Source: Stenocarpella maydis (lineage: Eukaryota; Ascomycota; Sordariomycetes; Diaporthales; Diaporthaceae). Taken from it: a stretch of 64,000 bases of DNA. How positions within the stretch are numbered: position 1 is the stretch's first letter; every line of letters starts with the position of its first letter. A program made the position numbers and the translations under genes. The notes under the pieces are model-generated. The model had not been told where the DNA came from, made no database searches, and worked only from the letters and a program-made list of their open reading frames with translations. Shown piece by piece: positions 12,801-24,411 of this stretch. Location: NCBI GenBank assembly GCA_002270565.1, contig NQMI01000021.1, positions 186,001 through 250,000 of the forward strand. Direction: 5' to 3'.

Positions 12801-13344
12801 TAACTTACTTCCTTAGGAGGGAGTATGGGGTGTCCCATCCCTCTGTACACAGATGCGACTTCTAAGCTCGCACTCCACATGCTCACGGCGCACGCACTGG
12901 CAACACATGCACAGGAGCGAATACAGTCTAGTAGTCTAGATAAGGCGAGTGAGTGCCTTGCTGCCACCACCAGATGGTGGATCGGCCCCCTTGGCTAGTC
13001 CTTTTCGTCTCTCTCCGCCATGTACCTGGCTCCGCCTTACCGATGTCGTCTCCCCATATATGGTGCGAACCAGCCCCGGACTACAGTCGTCCTGGTCTCC
13101 ATTCTTTCCCGGCTTTGTCCCGATAGATGGGATGTACTAGTCATCTCTTGCCCACCTTATATGCGCCCCATCCTCCCCCCCTCCCCCTCTCTCTCACAGT
13201 AGCGGAGTGTGACTGTTGAAGCTCCGTTGGCAAACAAGGAGTCTCGCCTGCGATGATAGCCTCTCTCCCAACCCATCGTCCTTATAGACAAACTTGTCTC
13301 TCAGTCCCTCCCCCCTCCCCCGGGCCAAAACCCCATGACACGTC
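9858..13344. other. Spacer without a supported gene
   Basis: No open frame here shows a domain, and the longer ones (for example 10572-11147 on the minus strand) have low-complexity, shadow-like composition. Notable sequences are a G13 run near 10466-10478, a C10A17 tract at 12685-12711 and C-rich runs just before the MFS start. Confidence 0.5.
12685..12711. repeat. C10-A17 homopolymer junction
   Basis: Ten C are followed directly by seventeen A. Similar C-run/A-run junctions occur at 43329-43353 and 58598-58615. Confidence 0.9.
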
Positions 13345-15906
13345 ATGATGGACAAGACCAAGAAACAGCATAATGCTCCAGTCGTGGGTGAACAGCACAG
13401 CAGGGGACACAGCACCGGGTACAACCATGACCTAGAAACCGGACGAACAGAAACGAAAGAAGGGGGCCACCGTTCGACAGCCCCCTCGAGCCCAGAGCAC
13501 TCAGACGACGACGACGATGACACCAACTCGTCCACCTCCTCCTCCCGCCGGCACAGCAGCGCCAGCAGCACCCGGCCGGGGCCAGGCCCGTCCCATCACC
13601 GGCAGCAGCAGCAGCAGCAGCGCGCGCAGAGCCCCGGGACCGGCGGCGGCCCCGTGGCGCGCATCTCGACCAACGTCTCGCTGGGGCCCGACAACCCCGT
13701 TGAGCACTACACGTCGTACGTCGAGGTGCCCGACTCGGTCTACGACCGCATCCCGCCCCGCCGCAAGCTCGTCATCGTCGCCCTGCTGTCGTACTGCTCC
13801 TTCCTGGCCCCCATCTCCTCCACCACCGTGCTCTCCGCCATGCCCGAGGTCGCCGCCACGTTCCGGACCACGGGGTCCATCATCGGGCTGTCTAACGCCC
13901 TGTATATGCTCTTCATGGGCCTGTCACCCATGGTATGGGGCCCTTTGAGCGAGGTCTGGGGGCGGAAGATTGTGAGTTTTTTTCCCCTCTATATACATTT
14001 CTCTGTCTGTTTCTCTCTCTCTTTATATATATATATATAGAAATTCATTCCTTTGATAGAGAGGTATGTTTCTTGCGGTCGAGTTTGGCCATATATATAC
14101 AGCTTGGTGTTGTGGGTGGAGCGGAAGCGGCCCCATGAGAATGGGTATTGTCATGCTGACCGATGTTTATGGCGCACGTATAGATCACTTGTACCACGGC
14201 GCTCCTGTTCTTCGGATGCAGCATCGGTACGGCACTGGCACCCAACCTGGCCACCTTCTTCATCTTCCGCATCTTGACGGCCTTTGAGGGAACGGCGTTT
14301 CTCCTCGTTGGGTCGGCATGTCTACAGTATGTGTGTCTATTGTTCCTGTACTTTTAATTTTCTTTTTCTTTATGAATACAAGAGGGTGGTGGGAGGGAAG
14401 GAGTCTGTATCTTCAACTGACATGTGGCAATCAGAGACATATACCGCCCCACGGAACGAGCCACCGCGATGGGGTGGTTCCTCAGCGGGACGCTGATCGG
14501 GCCGGCCGTCGGCCCGTTCGTGGGCGGCATCATCGTCACCTACACCGACTGGACTGTCATCTTCTGGGTGCAGGCCGGGCTCGCCGGCCTGGCGGCGCTG
14601 GGCGCCTTCCTGGTGCTGCCGGAGACGATCCACCACAGGAAGTACGACGACCTGGAGGGCCTGGGCGTGAGGAGGAAGGCCTCGGTGCTCGCCGACATGA
14701 TCAACCCGTGGAGGGTGCTTAAGCTGTTTTTGGTCTACCCGAACTTGTATGTTGCGCAGGTTCTTGACCATTTTGGATCCGTCTTGCGTGAGACGGGCGG
14801 CGGCGGGGACGTCTTCTTGGGATCGCTAGAGCGGCCTCTCGCTTTGGTCTAATTCACTGCCGCCGCCTCACGAGATACAAATACTAATTTGAGTCTCTAG
14901 GATTCTGACTGGGATTGCCTCATCGTCACTTGTCTGGAATATGTACTCACTCCTCACGCCGATTCGTGTAAGTCGCTTCTGGACACTGCTCTGACCAGTT
15001 GGCGTATGAATCTGTTAGACCGCAGCTTGGGGAACTGGCTATTGGGGCGCCATGGATCTCACTCCCGTTCGGACACCGTGCGATTTGATTCTCGGTGGAT
15101 TCTTGGCTGACCATGGGTTATCATAGTATGTCCTCAACCCGCGCTTCAACCTAACGACACCCATGCAGTCCGGCCTGTTTTACCTGGCCCCGGGCGCGGG
15201 CTACCTGCTCGGGACCTTCATCGGCGGGCGGTACGCGGACCACGTGGTCAAGAAGTACATCCAAAAGTCCGGAGGCACGCGGATACCCGAGGACCGCCTG
15301 CGCTCTGCGCTCCCGTTCATGGGCCTGGTGATCCCTGGCTGCGTGCTCATCTATGGGTGGAGCGTGGAGCAGGATGTTGGGGGGATACCCCTGGCCGTAA
15401 TCGTGCTGTTCCTGCAGGGCGTTGCGCAGTTGTTTTGCTTTCCCAGCCTCAACACGTACTGCCTGGACGTCATGCCGAGCCAGGGGAGCGACGTGATCTC
15501 GGGAAACTACGCCGTGCGGTACCTGTTTGGCTGCCTCGGAACAGGCGTCGTGCTGCCCGCTGTGAACAGCATAGGTGTCGGCTGGTTTAGCACCATCAGC
15601 GCCTTGTTCCTGATGTGCAGCGCCGGGGGCGTACTCGCTACAATCACCTGGGGCGCTAGGTGGAGAGACCAGGCTGATCAGAAGAGGAGGGCGAAGAAGT
15701 TGGCGCGGGCGGAGAAGGAGAAGGGCGCGGAGAGGAAGCCGAGGCGTATTGAGGGTAATGCCAGGTGCTCGTCGAGTCTCGCCAGGCGTGACGGCGAGCG
15801 CGCGAGTGAGCACGTGGATCCCGAGAAGGAGCATGCCGAACCCTCGACACATGTGGGCGCCTCGATACCGAGAGGCCGACAGTGCAGCACGGACGACATG
15901 AGGTAG
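13345..15906 (+). CDS. MFS multidrug transporter (DHA1 / bicyclomycin-resistance type), 642 aa, five exons
   Basis: The exons read 13345-13971, 14184-14326, 14435-14746, 14901-14967 and 15127-15906. All junctions are GT..AG and the phases agree, giving 642 aa. The protein is probably a plasma-membrane proton-driven exporter. About 140 hydrophilic residues with Asp (DDDDDD) and Gln (QQQQQQ) runs come first. The membrane core then starts near RRKLVIVALLSYCSFLAP, with the loop 2-3 motif GPLSEVWGRK at about residues 199-208. Later exons give ALLFFGCSIGTALAPN, the segment RATAMGWFLSGTLIGPAVGP (helix 5 antiporter-like), the short exon ASSSLVWNMYSLLTPIR, then SGLFYLAPGAGYLLGTFIGG and LPFMGLVIPGCVLIYGW. 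A basic tail of about 80 residues follows the last helix. The family is clear; the substrate cannot be read from the sequence. The third intron is placed at GTATGT (14747) because that restores the conserved YPNL-ILTGIASSSL junction. Confidence 0.9.
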
Positions 15907-18879
15907 ATAGTGGAGGGAACACTTTTGGATAGCAACTCCACTGCCGTGCTCTTGCTATTGACAAGCAAAGCCTGGTGTGTGAGCACCGGCAGATGGGCCG
16001 TAAGGCACTCGGTGATGTCAGCACGTGCGTATCTCGCCACTTGTTCGTGCGGCGACAACGTATACAGGGGATCTGTCGTGAAGGTTGAGACAACGGCAAC
16101 GCCTGAGGTCTCGATGCACTTAAGATTGGAATAATACCATGGACGGCCAGCCAACCAGACCACGCCCGAGCGCCTGCGAGGCGCAGAATATTCCGGTAGC
16201 CCACGCTACACCCTAGTGAGGGCCGCGATGGTCGAGGTTTGGGCACGCATAAACATACGAGACTGCGAGAAGCACCGCAAGGTGGCTCCAGTGCCACACT
16301 GAAGTATACTCGGCGACTCTGCTGAAATTGGCCTACCTAATCCTGGCCATAACCGGAATCAAGGCAAAATTACGTACCCTCCTGGTAATTGAAGCTCGCG
16401 GCTGGTCTGCGCAGCCCGTCAGGCCATCTTTTTGAGGGGGCGCAGGCGGGTGCAGACCGCCCGGCTACGCTGAGTACCGTATATTGTGTGTGTGTGATGG
16501 GATAGGAGCCACCGAGACACCTTTCGTTCCCACTGTATGTCACCCAAGACGGAAGGTCTGGCGGTCCGTGGTCCTCAGCCCGTTTGGGTCATCTGCCCGT
16601 TTGACAGCACCAGCTGTTTTCCGCAGAGAAGGTGACTGCCGTTGTCTGTTTTCTGCCCTATCGCCGAGCAGACTGGGTAGATCACCAAACGAGATGTTCT
16701 GTATTGCGCCTTCGGACCGGACCTCGCGTCAACATCGCCAATCGGGAAACCTCGGGGGCTCTGTGGTGGTATCCGGCATGGGCTTTCATGGGGTGCCTGC
16801 CTTGGTACTCGGCCATCGCATAGAATTCAGACGAAAGACGGATTCATCTAATCAGGCACATGACAAAGCGGAAGGGCGGAGTAGGTTGGCCGCCGGCAGC
16901 TCGGTAGACAGAGGATCCGGATGAGGTGAGAGCCTGTGAAAACGGAAATGGCCCCCCAGCCCGTGACAGGTTGCTCAGGAGACAACAGCCCAAGCAGTGC
17001 AGTACTACTGCACATTTGTTGAAGAGATTTGTGCGACTGGTATGTGCCGTCAAGAGACCCTCGGGAATGAAACATCACACGGTTGTGACTGGGTTGTAAT
17101 GGACAGAGTATTACAGGAAGAGTCTTTTGAACCCAGCCTCTCCCAAGCTATAGTTTCCATCCGATGAGTTATCATGCTTGGTCTGGGGATTGAGAAGCGG
17201 TGGTTCCTTTCCTTTCCATTAGGCTGGCTCGGTCACTGGCGATAGATGGTTCAGTATAGAACTGCAGCCCCGCGGGAGAAGCCGTGTTCGTAGGGGTCAC
17301 CTTGGCACCAAGTGAGGTCAAGAGTGTGCTGGTCTGAAGATGCATCTGGGATTTGTCAACGCAGCGACCAAGCGCATGGTGTGGTGTCGTATCCGGGTGG
17401 GTAGTAAACAATTGCCCAAGAAGGGACGAATGGCGGTATGGCTGCATTGACGGGGGCGGGGGCGGATAGGAGCTTCGGGTATTATGTGACTGGTGGGGAC
17501 GATATTAATAGACCAGGCTGACTGGTGGTGCTCGAGCTCTCCAGGTTGAAACAAAACTGCGGCACGAACCTGAGTCTCAGCAGGTTAAGCCATGTTTCAC
17601 AAGCCTTGGGACTCGCGCAGTGGCGCGTGCCTCTGCTCCCCTCGGCCCCCACCTGACCTCGATGACGGTTCTGCCGACGAGTGGCTGGAGCCTGTCTTCC
17701 AATACGTAGCAACTCGGCGGTGCTGGGGCGGCCCTGGTACTGACGAGGCATGTCTTGGTCGGTGGACAAGCAAGCTGGAGTAGCTGCATGGTGGGATGAA
17801 TGGGCAGGTGTCAAGATGTCGGTGGATGAATAATAAAGTGAGATGGGGGCAAGAGGGCATCAGAACCTTATCGCAGAGAGGCTTTCTAGAAGGGGAAGGA
17901 TCATGCTCCCTACCGATTGTTTCGGAAGGGGGGAGGGCCATTTCATTCAAGGTCAAGCACAAGCAGACGCAGTAACAGATCCAAGTTCTTGTCTCGCCTA
18001 TTTAAGATAGTGGGGTCGGCTGGGGTCTGTTAGCGCCAACACACTAGTGCAGTGTACCTAGGCTTGCTAGGTGCTGCTAGGTACTAGACTAATGCTAGTC
18101 CCCGGCTTGCCCCAGACAGACTGCCTGGTCTGGCATGGCACTAGCGGCTTGGCTTAGGGAGCCTCACCCAGCATTTTCTTGGCTCGTTCTTAACTACACT
18201 ACCGATTCCATACGTGCCTAAGCAGGTATGTATTGTTATTGATACACATATGTGTGCTAATCAGTACCTAGGTATGTGCTTGAGGACATGGCAAGCCCCA
18301 AGCGCTGGATGCATCAATCTACCAAGGCACTGCTCCCATGCAGTGTCACCATCTTACGTGACCTGGCAAGGGACACCAAATCTTGACTGCCTCGACCGAC
18401 AGACACAACTTGGAGGTCATCTTGTCCGTGCCAGGGCCAGTGCGATGCATGTGAGGGACGCCGGCCGAGATGTTGTAGCAGACACGTGGGGCCGAGTGAG
18501 GCTCCGCTACGGTGTGTGTCTGGCAGCTGCAGCCTGCACGGCGCGCAGTGCACGATCGGGAGCTAGCTTCTTCCGCGTGGCCGGTACGTGCGGCTCGAGC
18601 CAGCATGGCCCCCGACATCAATGCGCCTACACCACTATAGATGTGCTGCTCCTGGCGCAGGCCATGGATCCTGACTAGGTATACCTACCTACACTAGACC
18701 AAGGCATATGCACTACTGCGTGCAGCCCGTCCAGACAGTACCCCCTGCCCGTCGGAGGATCCACCGTTACAGACCTCGGCGCATGGCGTACGGGATATTC
18801 TGCCATGTAGCCTCTCTGTCGTTGCACTGTTGCACCTGTTGCACTAGGGTTTCCTGCTGGCGGGCTCCGTACCATCTCG

Positions 18880-18957
<78 letters not shown>

Positions 18958-19749
18958 GCCCGTGCCCGTTCCTGTTCCTGTTCCTGTTCCTGTTCCTGTG
19001 CATGTGCTTGTGTCCATCAGTCATCACTCTTGAACCCCCTCGCCCTCGCTCTTCTCTGACCGCATTACATGATCTTGGCTTGGCCCTCATGTGACTTGTA
19101 GTCCGCTGCGATGCGGTGCCTGGCGGGTTATATTGTAGATTTCGCTTCTCGATACAAAGCAACAACGAGTTGCCGGCAGGCCTGTCTGTTTGCTACCCAT
19201 ACACACATACCTACCTGTGGGTAATACTGTACATTCATTACCCTGGATTTGGATGTCGACCTGCCGCAGGCCGTCACAGCATCGTCCCATCCACCTACAC
19301 TGCACCTGCCACAACCGACGTCTCTGTCTTGCCCATCTTGGCTCGGCCTGTGCTTTCCCTTTCCACCTCGTCGCCCCGCCTGCCAGCCAGCCCCTCCTGC
19401 CCATTCTCCCCTGGTCTGATCGGACCGAGTCCCAAGTCAGCCCAAACAAGCGACCTCATCCTCTCTCTACCATCTTCAACCCAACATTCAAAAACAATCT
19501 CTTTTACCCTCTCCCCTTTTCCCGCCCGTGTCTTGGCACCAGTCAACTTCCTTCTGCTTGCGCGACACCTCGCCCAACACAAGCACACAGGTTTGCCCCG
19601 AGGCGTGCCCATAACCGCCATCCAGTATTTCGCTGCTCGCGTTGATCAGACACCAAGCATCTAGAGCTGGCAGGCCTGGCTGTACTGCCCCAGCCTGCAA
19701 AAACACCACCATACCCCTCTGCCCTCGGCGTATATCGGGTTCGTGATAC
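15907..19749. other. Spacer without a supported gene
   Basis: I find no supported coding region on either strand. A hexanucleotide satellite lies at 18880-19007. The last 400 bases are pyrimidine-rich and look like the promoter and leader of the DUF3405 gene. Confidence 0.5.
18880..19007. repeat. Hexanucleotide satellite (CTGTGC grading into CCGTGC and CTGTTC)
   Basis: About a dozen perfect CTGTGC units are followed by CCGTGC units, then CTGTTC units. Single-base variants are grouped in blocks, consistent with expansion of a changed unit by slippage. Open frames across it (Leu-Cys on the plus strand, His-Arg on the minus strand) are products of the repeat and not genes. Confidence 0.95.
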
Positions 19750-22277
19750 ATGTCAAGTCACGCCCGGACTTCTTCAAGCTGCTCCCCCGCCCGCCACACC
19801 TCGTCGGGAGCCGCTTCACACCACACACCACCCCTCACGCGGCTGGCTACTACCATGGAGAGAACGTCGTTCTTGCCGGTCTCCAAACCAAACTCGAGAA
19901 CGTCCTCGCCGGCCACGCGGAAATCAGAATTCATGTTGCCCCTACCCGTCCAGGCGTCCCCGAGGTTTCCCATACGGGCCCTCCTGACTAACTGCCTCTA
20001 CCGGCGCGTCATGATATGGGCCACTACTGTCACAATGCTCTTGTGCCTGGCACTGTTTTCGAGCGGCGCGCAGACCCGCCATGGGAGGATCTTGGACTTG
20101 GTCGACTTCAGGAAAGGCAGCCACCCCGAGACCACAAGCCACCTCGAGACCACAAACCCCGGCCTCGCATCAGGAGCTGGCACCATCGAGCAGCAGCTGA
20201 CCATCGAGAAGCCCAAAGAGGAAGAGAACAAGGGCGGCGACGACAGCGCCCGGAACCCCCTCCACTGGATCAAGTACAAGCAGTAAGTTTGGAACCGAAA
20301 ACCGCGTTTGATCACTTGTCAGATGACCAACCCCCCTTTTGCAGCATGGATGGCTATTTCAACGGCATCAAGACCCTGGTGTCTCTGAAGGACTACGTTC
20401 CTGAGTTCCCAGCCAAGCCGGACACACCACCTGTCATTACTGCTTCCCTCAGCACTGCCCTCCCAGCCCCCACCGTCTACTCACCACACCCCGACTACCA
20501 GTCAGTTGAGTACAAGGAGAAGTATCATCCTGTCCAGGAATGCTACCTTGACGAGGAGGAGAAAGTTTTGCCCCCTGACTTGTACGTGTACAACGGGCTT
20601 CCGCAAGGCGTTGCAATGCCTGCACTGGGATCCTATGAGCTGCTTGGGATCCGAGATGACATATGCTATGACCGATTCGGCAGGTATGGCCCCTACGGCC
20701 TAGGTTACAGCCTCAAGGAGGGCGGTGTCGGAGAGGGCATGGATACCGAGAGCGAAGGAAGCGAGCACGTATGGAACAAGACCGGAAGGATCGACTACCA
20801 CAACATGAACTGGGGGAAGCTCCAGCAGCGCTGTGTGCAAAAGAACCGTGCCAGGTTCGTGGAGCCCGAAGACCGAGACGTCCAGCAAACCAACAGCGAG
20901 AAAGATGCCCAGTCACGACTTGGGACCGACTCGAAGCAAAAGATCGGGCGCGTCGCTATCGTGCTTCGCACCTATGTCGGGTTCCAATGGACCCACCTTG
21001 CCATTCTAAACTTCCGCGCCATGATCTCCGAACTATCCCTGCGGTCAGGCGGCGAGTACGACGTGCACTTCCTCCTCCATGTCAAAGACAAGGAGCAGCC
21101 CATTTGGGCGGATGCTGAGACCGTCCAGAAGATACTTGACTTAAATATGCCACCAGAGTTCCACTCCATCACTACTCTGTGGTCTGAACCGCAGATGAAG
21201 TTGCTCTATCCTGGACATTTCGGCGACGCCTTCGAGAACCACTCAAACGAAGATATCCACGGTGTGTATCGCTCAGCCCACATGCCACTGCAGCATTTCG
21301 CAATGATGCATCCCGAGTACGAGCACTTCTGGAACTGGGAGATGGACATGCGCTACGTGGGGAATTACTACGAGCTGTTCGACCGGCTTGGCTCCTGGGC
21401 CAAGAAGCAGAGCCGTGTCGAACTATGGGAGCGCTCGCAAAAGTACTACATCCCAGGGTACCACGGCAGCTGGTCGAATTTCTCAGAGGTGGTCCACCAG
21501 GAAACCGAGGCTTCTGGTCGGCAAACCATCTTCGGCCCCGTCATTTTCCCCGGTCGCCAGTCTCTGCGTTCCCAGGAGCATGGGTTCAGTTTCATGCCTG
21601 ACACGTGCGCCAAGGGAGAAAACGTCACCGAGTGCGGAATGGGCGAGGAGGCAGATCTGATCACTCTGAACCCAATATTTGATACCGATGAGTCCGGGTG
21701 GGTGTTTGCCAAGGACGTATCAGGATACGATCTCAACATGCCCATCCCACCGCGACGTTGCGCAATTGTCACAGCTTCCCGGCTGTCCAGGCGCCTTCTC
21801 CAGGTCATGCACGAAGAGACTTGGCGCCTGCACCACAGTATGTTTTCTGAGATGTTTCCAGCCTCGATGGCACTGCACCACGGCATGAAGGCTGTGTATG
21901 CGCCACATCCTGTTCTCATCGACAGGAAATGGGACATTGAGAGAGTCGACTGGGCCTTCAACGGAGGCCGTGACCACAGCACGAGCGGTCGGGGTTCCCC
22001 CTACGACCTTAATAACGAACACAACCATGCAGGCACTAGCTGGTACTATAACAGCGAGTTCGGTGGCCTCTTATGGCGTCGCTGGCTAGGTTATGCTCAG
22101 TACGATGGTCGTGGCGACAATGGTGGACGAGCTGGAGAGGGGGCCCTACGAGGAGGGAAGGAAGAGGAAAGCCGTGCTGACAGCACCGGCCGGCTCTGTC
22201 TTCGGAGCATGCTTGTGCATCCCATCAAGTGGGAGAACCCATCGGAGCGGCAAAACTGGCAGTCAACCAGGCAATGA
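19750..22277 (+). CDS. DUF3405 family type II membrane protein (putative glycosyltransferase-like), 821 aa, two exons
   Basis: The exons are 19750-20282 and 20345-22277; the intron starts GTAAGT and ends TTTGCAG. A single hydrophobic segment at about residues 87-105 (RRVMIWATTVTMLLCLALF), with a basic cytosolic flank, predicts a type II protein of the secretory pathway. The DUF3405 core begins near residue 380 with RVAIVLRTYVGFQWTHLAIL. It continues with the family hallmarks YDVHFLLHVKD, HFWNWEMDMRYVGNYYELFD, then ADLITLNPIFDT and SGWVFAKDVSGY. The EMDMR segment in the middle is DxD-like, which is why this fungal family is suspected of sugar transfer; no activity is established that I know of. 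A second in-frame ATG at 19855 (ACCATGG) is an alternative start and would still keep the membrane anchor. A Gly/Glu-rich stretch near the C-terminus is probably a disordered insert. Confidence 0.85.
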
Positions 22278-23182
22278 TGAGTATGGCACGGAACGACTGC
22301 AATTTAGAAGCGCAGCGAGCAGGGATGACCAACCCGCTCCACATGTAGGGTGGTGGACGACACTTCAGCATAATGACGGGGGCAGCTCAAAAAGAGAGCG
22401 CTGCCAGGTCTGGACCCAAGTCCTAGACGGTTACCCAGCACGTGTTTGGACCTTGAGTGGGGTGATGCATTTCAGGCGAACGGCGCAACTAGTACATCCT
22501 GAGCACTGCATGAACATAGTGTTGGACCACTGGGAGATAGACTTTTTCGAGATGTACACATCACGATATACTGCTGCAAGGCAAGGTCCTTGGTGGAGAA
22601 CTCCAATAACGGAACAGTTATTAGTGGCTCTAATGGACTGGCGTTTGGGGGATGATGCAAATGTAACGATCCCCTGGACGACTGTCAGAGATAAGACCCC
22701 AGATATTCAGGATCTGGAAGGAAAACAAAAATCAATAAATCCAGAAAGCACTGGCTCTAATTACAGCCAACGGGCCGGTCTAATGATAATGTCCTGTTAC
22801 ACCCTCATTTTGCAAACATCAACGAGGCTGAGAGAAATGGAAACAAATTGGCCAATGCTAAAGCTTTATCCTAAAACATCAGATTCTCACACAAATAGGC
22901 AGTGAAAGAGCCTAGACTGAGAAGCTTGCTTCATTTCCTTTCTGCTGTAAATCAGGTCTAAAATCCCACAAGCGCCTGACAGTAAAACATGCCGTACAGG
23001 TGGTGGGTGGGCACACACTAGGCATGGAATCATCCTTGTGAACATTTAAATGTGTTCATAGCAAAGCTCCAAAGACCATTTTACTCCTGTGCCACGACAT
23101 GGGAAAGCCCTCCCAAAACCACAATCCCCAACTCAACCAAGACCTGCATGGCTTGCAAGATGGTAGAGGTATGTGGTTGTTC
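22278..23182. other. Convergent spacer between the DUF3405 and lysozyme-like genes
   Basis: The two genes are convergent, so this 0.9 kb holds both 3' UTRs. An open frame from 22093 to 22905 overlaps the DUF3405 3' end in another frame but has no recognisable domain, and I do not call it. Confidence 0.5.
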
Positions 23183-24411
23183 TCAAGGACCGTGGTTGAC
23201 CCAGCCCAGAAGCCGGTTCGCGATGTTGCTGACGTATGCTGGGTCCCCGGCCCCGTTGGATGCGACGCTGAGGTCCGCGACGACGACGCTGCCCGAGTTG
23301 TACTCGCGCAGGGCAGGGTAGATTGACTGCTCCAAGTCCTGGCCGCCCTGGTTTGCGAGGTTTGTCTTGAAATGTTGGGCCCCGCAGTCGACCATGTACG
23401 TGATGTCGGCCTGCCGAGATCAGAGTTCAACATATTGTTAGCAAAGCAAGAAACCGAAAACGAAAAAATATAAAAAAAGGGGGGGGAACGAAGAGAAAAA
23501 GAAGAAGAAAAAGGGAAGGGATGAGAAGAAGGAGAGGGGCTTGTTTCTCGTGAGACTGGGGGAGGGGGTGGGGGCCGGAGAAGCTGGGGTGGTTGTTGAA
23601 TTTACTTACCTGCGAGAGGCTGTTCTGCCCGGCGAAGCCGTGGCAGCCGCTCGCCTGCATCAGGCCGCCCGTGGCCACGCCGTCGGCGTTGTAGGTGGTC
23701 GACACGCCAACGAAGCCGTGACTCTCCTGCATCATCATGCAGAGCAGCACGCGGGCCTCGATGCTGTACGTTGTGCCGACGGTGGTGAGGGCGACACGAA
23801 TGCGGTCAACTTGAAGACGTTGCGTCAGTGGGTTTTTGGTCTTGTCTTGATTGGCTTGACTTGGGACCTCCCGACGGGTTATTTCGGAGACAGAATAAAG
23901 TCTCTTCCAATGGAGGGCCATCGGCCACAGCACCTTGTGGAAACTCCTCAAGACTGGAGTCTCCGAAGGGTGGGCCGCGGCACCCAAGTAGTCTTGAGAG
24001 AAAAGAAACATATATTCCACTTGCCATCCTGCTGGGTGCTCCCGACTGTGAGCATCAAAGCAACGTTTGCGTTGAACTGTTTCAGGGCCCGGTCAGTCAC
24101 TGACTCTGGTGAAACTTTCAGGCCGCGACAGTGCTCTCTTGTGCGGACAGGTAGACAAGCTGGGTGAAGAAGGTTACTCATGCCCAAGGGGAACTGACCA
24201 TGTCGTCAAAGTGCTTCCATCGGCTCATCGTTGGGAAGTTTGGCCAGGGGCCAGAGAAAAGCACAAGCTCGTCCGCTAGGAGGAAATCGTTTGCCGGTTT
24301 CTCGAGGGGTGTGAAATCCCCGCCTCCTGCTTCCCGTAGGTCGTGGGGAGCGGCAAGGGCAATGAGGGGGGTGTGAGCAAGGAAGGCGAGGACGATCAAA
24401 ATGAACAGCAT
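23183..24411 (-). CDS. Secreted lysozyme / SLT-transglycosylase-like protein, 235 aa, four exons
   Basis: On the minus strand the exons are 24199-24411, 24010-24076, 23610-23809 and 23183-23410; phases agree and give 235 aa. The start is the ATG at 24411; upstream in-frame codons are non-ATG. Residues 1-20 (MLFILIVLAFLAHTPLIALA) form a clear signal peptide with cleavage expected before APHD. The mature part contains FPTMSRWKHFDDM, then RVLLCMMMQESHGFVGV with the Glu of the QES motif placed as the catalytic acid of the lysozyme-like fold, then GVATGGLMQASGC (the GLMQ motif of soluble lytic transglycosylases) and YPALREYNSGSV. It is likely extracellular and may act on peptidoglycan or another aminosugar polymer; the substrate is inferred from fold motifs only. 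The second donor (GTTTCT) is weak, so the end of exon 2 is the least certain boundary. The gene lies beside the repeat island. Confidence 0.8.

Noticed and set aside
18767..19165. Open frames through the hexamer satellite (His-Arg and Leu-Cys repeats)
   Set aside because: They are made entirely by the repeat and have no coding support beyond it.
22093..22905. 270-codon plus-strand open frame overlapping the DUF3405 3' end
   Set aside because: It lies in a different frame from the conserved DUF3405 protein, has no domain, and its second half has unbiased composition. Probably chance.
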